NCBI GenBank assembly: GCA_031277195.1
Contig: JAITMU010000140.1
Span: 1 to 5,514 of the forward strand
Length of the DNA stretch: 5,514 nt
Source of the DNA: Gallionellaceae bacterium
Lineage (GTDB): Bacteria > Pseudomonadota > Gammaproteobacteria > Burkholderiales > Gallionellaceae
Reading direction: 5' to 3'
Below are positions 1 to 5,493 of this stretch, in pieces. The notes beneath the pieces were generated by a model. The model saw only the letters and a program-made list of their open reading frames with translations, was not told where the DNA came from and made no database searches. The position numbers and the translations under genes were made by a program. Within the stretch, counting starts at the first letter, position 1. Every line of letters starts with the position of its first letter.

Positions 1-1048
1 CATTAATGCCACTCCTTTTATCGTGACTGAGTTTATTGATGGGTTCACATTACGATCATGGCGTGAGTCGCAGGCCTTGGTGTCACTTGATGTGGCGGTG
101 ACGATCACATTGCAGTTGCTCGATATATTGAAGGCATGCCATGCACAGGGGTGCGTTCATCGGGACATAAAGCCCGACAACATTATTCTGGAAGAAGGCT
201 CTCCGGCACGTGTTTGGTTGCTTGATTTTGGGATTAGCTACCATGATCTTGTGGATATCGATTTCCAGACTGAGCATTGGCAGGAGGTTGGGAATCGGTT
301 TCTGCGACTTCCTGAGTTGTCGGCGGGTAGTTACGGTTATGCGAAACAGGATCCGAGATCGGATATTTGTTTTGCAGCGGGTATTCTCTTTTATTTGCTG
401 ACTGGTTATCACCCCGATGTGCTTGAAGATAGCGAGGGGCGACTACCTCATCAGCGTAGAGATGCAGTGGAAAAGCTTCATCGCGCTGCATCGACTCGTT
501 TAAGCTTGCTTCTCGCTATTTTTGATGAAGCTTTTTCAAACCGCGTGGTAGATCGCTTTGCTACTACGGAAGCGATGCGTGAAAAAATAGATCGGATGAT
601 GATCCAAGGTCAATGGGGTAATTCATCAGCAGATGAGGATGTTGCTGTGCTTCGCGACTTGTTTGATACCTCCGCCAATCGTCGTTTGGCACTCAGGATT
701 AAAGCGCTTGACGGTATGTTGCACGAAGTGCAGTCGGCTCTTATACAGTCCGGAAAATTGATTAGCGATATGTTGTCGATCACTCAAGCTGGTTGGGAAG
801 TTGGGGCGGATGGCGGGAAAGGTAGGTGGTTTTGGTCAACTTTGGGGAAAACCGATCCGATTTTGTGGATTAGTTGCGAGAGCATTCCTGTTGGTGAGGA
901 GTTGCTTTTGCGTATATCGGGTGAGACTGTGTATCGTACCGACCTAGCTGAACCGGTTTATGGGGACAATTTTCAGTCGGTAGTTCAGGTTTGGATGAAT
1001 ACTCATCTTCGCATGGCTCTTTGCGACCCCGTTCCTCTTCCGCCTTAG
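1..1048 (+). CDS. Eukaryotic-like Ser/Thr protein kinase, 5'-truncated by the window
   Basis: The frame is open to the left edge (first full codon at 2, reading INATPF before the GTG at 23), and those residues look like the strand leading into a kinase hinge. The true start and the ATP-binding N-lobe (glycine loop, VAIK lysine) therefore lie outside; the GTG at 23 is not a likely start. Counting from that GTG, the catalytic loop HRDIKPDN is at residues 46-53 (Asp48), the metal-binding DFG at 68-70, a variant GNRFLRLPE block at 90-98 replaces the usual GTPxYMAPE, and DPRSDI (Asp114) marks helix F, followed by a hydrophobic LLTG helix. All C-lobe catalytic residues are present, so activity is plausible. 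Residues from about 200 to 341 form a C-terminal region I do not recognise; no transmembrane segment is evident. Base composition is more AT-rich than in the genes to the right, suggesting accessory or transferred DNA. The substrate is unknown. It converges on cysG. Kinase fold is near certain; biological role is open. Confidence 0.9.
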   Translation, partial: INATPFIVTEFIDGFTLRSWRESQALVSLDVAVTITLQLLDILKACHAQGCVHRDIKPDNIILEEGSPARVWLLDFGISYHDLVDIDFQTEHWQEVGNRFLRLPELSAGSYGYAKQDPRSDICFAAGILFYLLTGYHPDVLEDSEGRLPHQRRDAVEKLHRAASTRLSLLLAIFDEAFSNRVVDRFATTEAMREKIDRMMIQGQWGNSSADEDVAVLRDLFDTSANRRLALRIKALDGMLHEVQSALIQSGKLISDMLSITQAGWEVGADGGKGRWFWSTLGKTDPILWISCESIPVGEELLLRISGETVYRTDLAEPVYGDNFQSVVQVWMNTHLRMALCDPVPLPP

Positions 1049-1069
1049 GTGGAGATGTTTTGTGACTTT

Positions 1070-1091
1070 GGGCTAAAGATATTTTTAGCCC
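1070..1091. terminator. Inverted repeat after the kinase gene, possible weak terminator
   Basis: GGGCTAAA (1070-1077) and TTTAGCCC (1084-1091) form a perfect 8-bp stem with a 6-base loop, 21 bases after the kinase stop codon. The position suits a 3'-end hairpin for the kinase transcript. There is no clean T-tract after the stem on either strand, so intrinsic termination would be weak; it may only stabilise the mRNA end. Confidence 0.4.
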
Positions 1092-1093
1092 TT

Positions 1094-1168
1094 GGGGTAC
1101 TTATCTAATGGAAGTTGCAACTAGGACGATTGGCGCGATGTTGAAATGTATAGTACCCCTTGTACTGT
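1094..1168. repeat. Nested small inverted repeats in the kinase-cysG spacer
   Basis: GGGGTACT (1094-1101) is exactly mirrored by AGTACCCC (1152-1159), 50 bases apart. The second arm also belongs to a compact palindrome, AGTAC-CCCTT-GTACT (1152-1166), which extends to 7 bp per arm (1150-1168) if one G-T pair is allowed. The compact form has the geometry of a dimeric protein-binding site; the wide form could fold as a stem downstream of cysG or of the kinase. Function is not known. The rest of 1049-1197 shows no gene or RNA that I can recognise. Confidence 0.4.
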
Positions 1169-1197
1169 GAGTCAGAAAAATGCCGCTGTTCAGAAAG

Positions 1198-2571
1198 TCA
1201 CCGCTCAGGAAACCACCCCAGTTTTTCCCGCAACCTCACCACCCCCCCCACAATAATCAACGTCGGCGCGCGCAGTGTGGCAATTTCGGGATTGTCGGGT
1301 AGCGTAGTCAGCGTGCCGATGACGACGCGCTGATTGGGCGTGGTGCCTTGTTGCACGATGGCGGCTGGGGTGTCTGCGGGCAGGCCGTGTTCGATGAGTT
1401 TCGCGCACAGCGTTTCCAATCCCTGCAATCCCATGTACACCACGATGGTCTGATCCGGCGCGGCGAGGCGGCTCCAGTCGAGGTCGAGCGTGCCATTTTG
1501 CAGATGGCCGGTGACGAATACGCAGGATTGCGCGTGGTCGCGGTGGGTGAGGGGGATACCGGCGTAGGCGGCGACGCCGGAGGCGGCGGTGATGCCGGGG
1601 ACGACCTGGAAGGGAATGCGGTGTTCGGCGAGTCGTTCGATTTCTTCGCCGCCGCGCCCGAAGATGAAGGGGTCGCCGCCTTTGAGTCGCAGCACGCGAC
1701 GGCCTTCTTGCGCCAGCCGGATCATCAGTTCGTTGATGCTTTCCTGCGGCAGCGTGTGCTGTCCGCGCCGTTTGCCGACAAAGATGCGTTCCGCGTCGCG
1801 CCGCGTCATGTCCAGCACGGCGGGGGAGACGAGGTTGTCGTACAGCACCACGTCGGCTTTTTGCATCAAGCGCAGCGCGCGGAAAGTCAGCAGATCAGGA
1901 TCGCCGGGACCTGCGCCGACCAGCCAGACTTCGCCGCGCGCGGTTGGCGCGGATTGATCGAGCGTGTCGAGCAACAGGGTTTCGGCGGCGCGTTCGTCGC
2001 CTGAAAAAATTTTTTCTGCGATTGCGCCTTCCAGCGCATCTTCCCAAAACGCGCGCCGCTGTGCGGGTTCGGCGATGCGTTGTTTCACCGTGTCGCGAAA
2101 TCGTCCGGCGAATGCGGCCAGTCGTCCGTAGGCGTGCGGGATCAGCGTTTCCAGTTTGCCGCGCAAGAAGCGCGTCAGCACGGGCGCAGCGCCGCCACTG
2201 GACACGGCGATGAGCAAGGGCGAGCGGTCGATGACGGCGGGCATGATGAAGCTGCACAGCGCGGGATTGTCCACCACGTTGACCGGAATGTTGCGCTGCA
2301 TCGCTTCGCGCGAAACGGCGGCGTTGACGGCTGCGTCATTGGTCGCTGCGATGGCGAGTGTCATGTTGTCGAGATGTGCGGGTTTGAAATTTTCGGCGAG
2401 GTATTCGGCATTCGGCGGTAGTGCGAATGCCGCATCCAGTTGCGGCGCGACGACGCGCAGCGTTGCGCCCGCCTGAGTGAGCAGCGCCGCCTTGCGCGCC
2501 GCCACCTTGCCACCGCCGACGATGAGGCAGGGGCGGTTTTGCAGGTTGAGGAAGATGGGGAGGTGGGTCAT
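1198..2571 (-). CDS. cysG: Siroheme synthase CysG (trifunctional)
   Basis: This 457-residue protein is full length (the enterobacterial CysG has the same length) and collinear with it. It makes siroheme from uroporphyrinogen III: two SAM-dependent methylations to precorrin-2, NAD-dependent oxidation to sirohydrochlorin, then iron insertion. The N-terminal dehydrogenase/ferrochelatase part (about 1-150) has the NAD-binding GGGKVAARK motif (19-27), Asp101 in NVVD (equivalent to enterobacterial Asp104) and Ser125 in VSSGG (equivalent to the phosphorylated Ser128). A linker/dimerisation region follows. The methyltransferase part (about 214-457) shows VGAGPGDPDLLT, YDNLVS (Asp245), VGKRRGQH (Lys267), RLKGGDPFIFGRGGEE and VVPGITAASG. 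The start MTHLPIF matches the family. No strong Shine-Dalgarno is visible, and a repeat hairpin ends about 20 bases before the ATG. Cytoplasmic; it supplies cofactor to sulfite and nitrite reductases. Last gene of the minus-strand cluster. Confidence 0.97.
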   Translation of the reverse strand: MTHLPIFLNLQNRPCLIVGGGKVAARKAALLTQAGATLRVVAPQLDAAFALPPNAEYLAENFKPAHLDNMTLAIAATNDAAVNAAVSREAMQRNIPVNVVDNPALCSFIMPAVIDRSPLLIAVSSGGAAPVLTRFLRGKLETLIPHAYGRLAAFAGRFRDTVKQRIAEPAQRRAFWEDALEGAIAEKIFSGDERAAETLLLDTLDQSAPTARGEVWLVGAGPGDPDLLTFRALRLMQKADVVLYDNLVSPAVLDMTRRDAERIFVGKRRGQHTLPQESINELMIRLAQEGRRVLRLKGGDPFIFGRGGEEIERLAEHRIPFQVVPGITAASGVAAYAGIPLTHRDHAQSCVFVTGHLQNGTLDLDWSRLAAPDQTIVVYMGLQGLETLCAKLIEHGLPADTPAAIVQQGTTPNQRVVIGTLTTLPDNPEIATLRAPTLIIVGGVVRLREKLGWFPER

Positions 2572-2591
2572 AAAATTTCGCCAGATTAACT

Positions 2592-2624
2592 CCCTCTCCC
2601 CCCGGGAGAGGGTTGGGGTGAGGG
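2592..2624 (+). repeat. Palindromic repeat, copy 1 (head hairpin plus GTTGGGGTGAGGG tail)
   Basis: CCCTCTCCC (2592-2600) and GGGAGAGGG (2604-2612) make a perfect 9-bp stem with a 3-base loop, followed by the tail TTGGGGTGAGGG (2613-2624). The element is REP-like: a hairpin head with an asymmetric tail. GC-rich repeats of this appearance are scattered through many beta- and gammaproteobacterial genomes (general knowledge, not checked here). It lies between ybiB and cysG, with its hairpin about 20 bases upstream of the cysG ATG in the direction of transcription. Confidence 0.8.
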
Positions 2625-2674
2625 TGTTTGTTTTGTGGAGACGAAATGGAATGCGGTCGTTCGCATGGGGCGTT

Positions 2675-2707
2675 CCCTCACCCTAACCCTCTCCCAGAGG
2701 GAGAGGG
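2675..2707 (-). repeat. Palindromic repeat, copy 2, inverted relative to copy 1 and running into ybiB
   Basis: Read on the minus strand it matches copy 1 almost base for base: GGGAGAGGG arm at 2687-2695, loop 2696-2698, partner arm 2699-2707, tail at 2675-2686 with TTAGGG in place of TTGGGG. The differences lie in the loop and one tail base. The two copies point at each other across a 50-base spacer (2625-2674), which has a small 5-bp hairpin ATGCG/CGCAT (2651-2666) near its centre. The pair thus resembles a two-copy REP unit or a small MITE. Copy 2 holds the ybiB stop codon and its last eight codons. Confidence 0.8.
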
Positions 2708-3675
2708 GATCTGTCTCGCCATAACTCTCGCGCCAGTTTCATCGCGGCGTCCGACGTATCCGCACGCCCCAACACCCGCAACGCAATCGCCGCCGTCGCA
2801 ATCACAGCCGCTTCGCCGTATTCGTCATGCATTTCACCGCGCCACACGCTGCCCATGCGTTCAACCTCCATTGCGTCGTCCTTCAAATGTCGTGCGCTAA
2901 ACAACGCTGGCCAATCTTCAGTAACCATCTCACCCGCGACCAACATTTTCACATTGCACACGGCATCAGGATTGCGTTCCGCTTCGCCGCCTTCGCCTTT
3001 GAACACGGCAAGATTTTTCATGCCGAGCAATGCGCCAGCTTGCTGATGGAGATCATCGTACCCCGGATGGAAAATTCCTGCGATGGAGGCGGGCGCGCCA
3101 AACGGATTCAACATGCGGACGGTGGTGTGCATTGGCGAGCGCAAGCCCAGCGTCGCTTTGAGATCGAGGAGGCGTTGCAGTTCGGGATTCAGCGCGGCCA
3201 GCGGCAGGTAAGCGAAATTCGTTTTCTTGATTTGCTGCGCCGCGTGCTCTGGCGACGCGCAAGGCGCGATGCCGAGCGCCGCCAGCGCATCAGGCACATA
3301 CACCCGTCCCGCTGTTCCGCCGCCGATGCCGTGCATCAACACTGGCACGCCATGACCAGCAAGCAGCAACGCGGACAGCACAAACCAGGGCAACTGTCGC
3401 CGCTTGCCAGCGTAACTCGGCCAGTCGAGCGCGACTTCCGGCAACGCGGTCGGCAAGTTCAATGACGCGCGCGCCGCGCTGGCGAAGCCTGCGATTTCCG
3501 CGCCGGTTTCTTCCTTCACGCGCATCAACATCAGAAACGCGCCGACCTGAACCGGCTCGGCTTCGCGCGCGAGGATCATCGAAAGCGCCTGCGCCGCTTC
3601 CGCTTGCGTCAAATCGCGCGTGCCTTTGTGGCCTTTGCCGAGAATGCGGACGTATTCTGCGAACGGATGCGTCAC
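2683..3675 (-). CDS. ybiB: YbiB/TrpD2-type protein (glycosyltransferase family 3 fold, DNA-binding relative of TrpD)
   Basis: At 330 residues it resembles the YbiB/TrpD2 group, which shares the anthranilate phosphoribosyltransferase fold; the E. coli member has about 320 residues and binds nucleic acid rather than making tryptophan precursors (family knowledge). Seen here: an N-terminal helical domain (about 1-70) with GKGHKGTRDLTQAEA (13-27), then WPSYAGKRRQLPWF (85-98), where the basic YAGKRRQ block is typical of this group. HGIGGGTAGR (115-124) stands in place of the TrpD GTGGD phosphate loop. GLRSPMHTTVRMLNPF (177-192) and FKGEGGEAERNPD (225-237) follow the fold. Loss of the canonical GTGGD motif argues against phosphoribosyl transfer from PRPP to anthranilate, and no trp genes are nearby. 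The start is GTG at 3673-3675, 8 bases after the tusA stop, without a clear Shine-Dalgarno, which suggests translational coupling. Residues 323-330 (SPLPLGEG) and the TAG stop are encoded by a repeat, so the native C-terminus was probably replaced. Confidence 0.88.
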   Translation of the reverse strand: MTHPFAEYVRILGKGHKGTRDLTQAEAAQALSMILAREAEPVQVGAFLMLMRVKEETGAEIAGFASAARASLNLPTALPEVALDWPSYAGKRRQLPWFVLSALLLAGHGVPVLMHGIGGGTAGRVYVPDALAALGIAPCASPEHAAQQIKKTNFAYLPLAALNPELQRLLDLKATLGLRSPMHTTVRMLNPFGAPASIAGIFHPGYDDLHQQAGALLGMKNLAVFKGEGGEAERNPDAVCNVKMLVAGEMVTEDWPALFSARHLKDDAMEVERMGSVWRGEMHDEYGEAAVIATAAIALRVLGRADTSDAAMKLARELWRDRSPLPLGEG

Positions 3676-3683
3676 GGCTGACG

Positions 3684-3911
3684 TTATCGCTTGCGCATGA
3701 AAAACGTAAAGACGCCATCGGCGGCGTCGTGGGACAGCAGCGTGTTGCCGGTTTGTTTGGCGAACGCCTGCATGTCCTGCACCGAGCCGGGATCGGTGGC
3801 GAGAATTTTCAGCACTTGGCCGGAGACCATGCCAGCCAGCGCCTTGTTGGTTTTCAGAATGGGCAGCGGGCAGGTCAGGTTGCGCGCATCGAGTTCCTGG
3901 TCGGCATTCAT
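3684..3911 (-). CDS. tusA: TusA-family sulfur carrier protein
   Basis: A 75-residue protein with the SirA/TusA/YeeD signature: LDARNLTCPLPILK, with the CPxP motif at residues 14-17 and Cys14 as the persulfide-carrying residue. The C-terminal part (ATDPGSVQDMQAFAKQTGN) is the usual second half of the two-layer alpha/beta fold. TusA relays sulfur from cysteine desulfurase to acceptors such as the tRNA 2-thiouridine pathway, molybdenum cofactor assembly or, in sulfur oxidisers, Dsr/Hdr-type enzymes; which applies here cannot be told. The frame stays open upstream to 4130, but the ATG at 3909-3911 is chosen because family similarity begins there and the longer form would run through ygfZ. It lies 19 bases after the ygfZ stop and 8 bases before the ybiB start, so it is almost certainly co-transcribed with both. 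Cytoplasmic; no signal peptide. Confidence 0.93.
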   Translation of the reverse strand: MNADQELDARNLTCPLPILKTNKALAGMVSGQVLKILATDPGSVQDMQAFAKQTGNTLLSHDAADGVFTFFMRKR

Positions 3912-3930
3912 GGCGAGATTCTTTCGGCTA

Positions 3931-4848
3931 TCAATCGGGGATCGCATACGGCATGGGCAGGAATTGCAATGCGTCGCCCGCCGCGGAGCCGAGATGCACC
4001 GGCGCGTCGAGGCTGGCGATTTGAATGACGACCAACAAATCCATGCCGCCATCCGGCGCGGGCGCGGCGTTGGCGACCATACCGCAGTTTTCGCCTTCGG
4101 CGTTGAAAAGTTCATCTCCCGCTTTCGCATCTGCCGCGACGTGCGCGAGATACATGCGCCGTTTGGCTTTGCCGAGGTAGTGCATCCGCGCCACGATTTC
4201 CTGCCCCGGATAACAGCCTTTTTTGAAATTCACGCCACCGATCAATTCAAGATTCGCCATCTGCGGCACGAAGGCTTCCTGCGTGGCGGGCAGCACGACC
4301 GGAATGCCGGCGCGGATGGTGAGCCAGTCCCAGTGGCGGGAATCGGCGGGCTGCGCGCCTGCGTCGGTGAGACGCTGCCGCAGGACGGCGGCGCGCGCTG
4401 GCGTGGTGACGATCTGCAAGCGATTGGTGTCCAGGCGGATCAGCGTGTCAGTTTCCTGTTGCGCGACGCCCATCGTTTCTTTCGGCACGTCGGCAAAACA
4501 GGCGGCGGCAAGTTGCGCCGCGTCATGGCCGCCCAATCCCAGGCAGACGATTTCATCGCTGGCATCGGTCACTTTGACCTTGCTGCGCAATACATAAAGC
4601 GTCAATTTTTTTTGTATGGCGGCGAGCAGGTCGCGCGGTAGTTGCACGCAGTAATCTGCGCCTTCGCGCCAGATCAGCAGGGTCGCCAACATGCGTCCCT
4701 TGGGCGTGTTGAGACTGCCGAAACCGGCGTGCTGTCCATCGACTGCGCGCATGTCGTTGCTGAGCAGGTTTTGCAGAAACGAAAGCGCGTCGTCGCCGCT
4801 GATGCGGAGCGTGCCGAATTGATCCAGATCGCACAGGGCGGCGTTCAT
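3931..4848 (-). CDS. ygfZ: Folate-binding Fe-S cluster maintenance protein YgfZ
   Basis: A 305-residue protein of the YgfZ/GcvT-like family (E. coli 326 residues). The diagnostic motif KGCYPGQE is at residues 210-217, with the conserved Cys212 corresponding to the functional cysteine of E. coli YgfZ, followed by IVARMHYLGKAKRR. The N-terminal RISGDDALSFLQNLLSND (15-32) and FGSLNTPKGRMLA (43-55) are the usual folate-domain features. The family helps assemble or repair iron-sulfur clusters in certain enzymes, such as the radical-SAM tRNA methylthiotransferase MiaB, in a tetrahydrofolate-dependent way (established for E. coli). The ATG at 4846-4848 overlaps the upstream stop codon by four bases (ATGA), pointing to translational coupling, and no strong separate ribosome site is seen. 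An A8 tract (minus strand, 4606-4613) encodes QKK at residues 79-81. TusA next door also serves tRNA thiolation, a plausible functional link. Confidence 0.95.
   Translation of the reverse strand: MNAALCDLDQFGTLRISGDDALSFLQNLLSNDMRAVDGQHAGFGSLNTPKGRMLATLLIWREGADYCVQLPRDLLAAIQKKLTLYVLRSKVKVTDASDEIVCLGLGGHDAAQLAAACFADVPKETMGVAQQETDTLIRLDTNRLQIVTTPARAAVLRQRLTDAGAQPADSRHWDWLTIRAGIPVVLPATQEAFVPQMANLELIGGVNFKKGCYPGQEIVARMHYLGKAKRRMYLAHVAADAKAGDELFNAEGENCGMVANAAPAPDGGMDLLVVIQIASLDAPVHLGSAAGDALQFLPMPYAIPD
4845..4848 (-). promoter_or_regulatory. ATGA stop-start overlap coupling the FrnE-like gene and ygfZ
   Basis: On the minus strand the bases ATGA contain the ygfZ start (4846-4848) and the TGA stop of the preceding gene (4845-4847). 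Such overlaps usually let terminating ribosomes re-initiate, keeping the two products in proportion. Confidence 0.85.
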
Positions 4849-5477
4849 TTGCTTTGCGCCTGTTGCAAGGCCTGCGCGAACATCTCCACCGGCTGCGCGC
4901 CGGACACGCCGATTTTTGCGTCGAACACGAAGAAGGGCACGCCGCTGATGCCGAAGGCGGCGGCGCGGGCTTCGTCGGCGCGCACGGCATCAACGTAAGC
5001 GTCGCTTTCGAGCATGGCGAGTGCGGCGCTTTCTTCGATGCCGAATTGCGGCGCGAGTTTGGCGAGCGCTGCGCGGTCGCCCACCGGCAATCCTTCGCAA
5101 AAATAGGCTTGCATCACGCATTCAATCGCGCGGTCGCCTAGGCCTTGCGCGGCGGCGAAATGCAGCAGGCGGTGCGCGTCCAGCGTGTTGCCGGGACGCG
5201 CGTCGGCAAGTTTGTATTCCAGCCCGGCATCGTGCGCAACGCCGCTGACGCGCGCATTCATCTCGGCGGCTTGCTGCGCGCTGACACCGTATTTGCGCGA
5301 CAGCATGGCCTCCAGCGTTTCGGTGAGGTGAGACGGCGACTGCGGATCGAGTTCAAAACTGCGCCAGGTGATGTTCACTTCGTCGCGCGCGTCAAACTGC
5401 GACAACGCCTGCTCAAAGCGCCGCTTGCCGATGTAGCACCAAGGGCAGATTACGTCAGACCAGATTTCGATTTGCAT
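4845..5477 (-). CDS. DsbA-family oxidoreductase, FrnE-like (cytoplasmic thioredoxin-fold)
   Basis: A 210-residue protein starting MQIEIWSDVICPWCYIGKRR: the thioredoxin-fold first strand leads straight into a CPWC redox motif (Cys11, Cys14). The helical insertion of DsbA/HCCA-isomerase proteins fills about 50-165, and the cis-proline loop is GISGVPFFVFD with Pro181. This layout and length are typical of FrnE-type proteins, named for the frenolicin cluster and studied as a disulfide isomerase in Deinococcus (family knowledge). There is no signal peptide, so it acts in the cytoplasm, unlike periplasmic DsbA. Likely activity is thiol-disulfide exchange or a glutathione-dependent isomerase-type reaction; the substrate is not evident. 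The ATG at 5475-5477 is preceded by AAGGA, and the protein begins at the usual point before the first strand. It is the first gene seen of the cluster, and its TGA stop overlaps the ygfZ ATG. Confidence 0.93.
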   Translation of the reverse strand: MQIEIWSDVICPWCYIGKRRFEQALSQFDARDEVNITWRSFELDPQSPSHLTETLEAMLSRKYGVSAQQAAEMNARVSGVAHDAGLEYKLADARPGNTLDAHRLLHFAAAQGLGDRAIECVMQAYFCEGLPVGDRAALAKLAPQFGIEESAALAMLESDAYVDAVRADEARAAAFGISGVPFFVFDAKIGVSGAQPVEMFAQALQQAQSK

Positions 5478-5488
5478 TTGTTATGGAT

Positions 5489-5493
5489 TCCTT
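5489..5493 (-). promoter_or_regulatory. Shine-Dalgarno site of the FrnE-like gene
   Basis: AAGGA on the minus strand lies 11 bases before the ATG at 5475-5477, slightly longer than the usual spacing. It is the clearest ribosome site in the cluster, fitting the first gene of the visible run. No promoter can be called in the remaining bases to the window edge. Confidence 0.6.

Noticed and set aside
23..25. GTG at 23 as the kinase start codon
   Set aside because: The frame is open upstream with kinase-like residues (INATPF), and a start here would leave out the N-lobe.
1348..2004. 218-codon open frame on the plus strand antisense to cysG
   Set aside because: It is a composition shadow of cysG, with low-complexity Gly/Ala/Asp/Arg content and no recognisable motif.
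2592..2612. Repeat hairpin as an intrinsic terminator for ybiB
   Set aside because: The stem is strong, but no T-tract follows it on the minus strand, so it is annotated only as a repeat.
2628..2900. Small plus-strand frame reading PHPNPLPEGEG through the repeat
   Set aside because: Peptides of this kind are frequent translation artefacts of this repeat type; the rest of the frame is antisense to ybiB.
2827..3465. 212-codon open frame on the plus strand antisense to ybiB
   Set aside because: It lies wholly inside the conserved ybiB gene, is rich in His and Arg, and has no family features.
3912..4130. 73-codon N-terminal extension of tusA overlapping the 3' end of ygfZ
   Set aside because: The extension has no TusA-like sequence and occupies the coding frame space of ygfZ; the ATG at 3909-3911 begins exactly where family similarity starts.
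3691..4641. 316-codon open frame on the plus strand antisense to tusA and ygfZ
   Set aside because: It runs opposite two clearly recognised genes, its product resembles no family, and long antisense frames are expected in GC-rich coding DNA.
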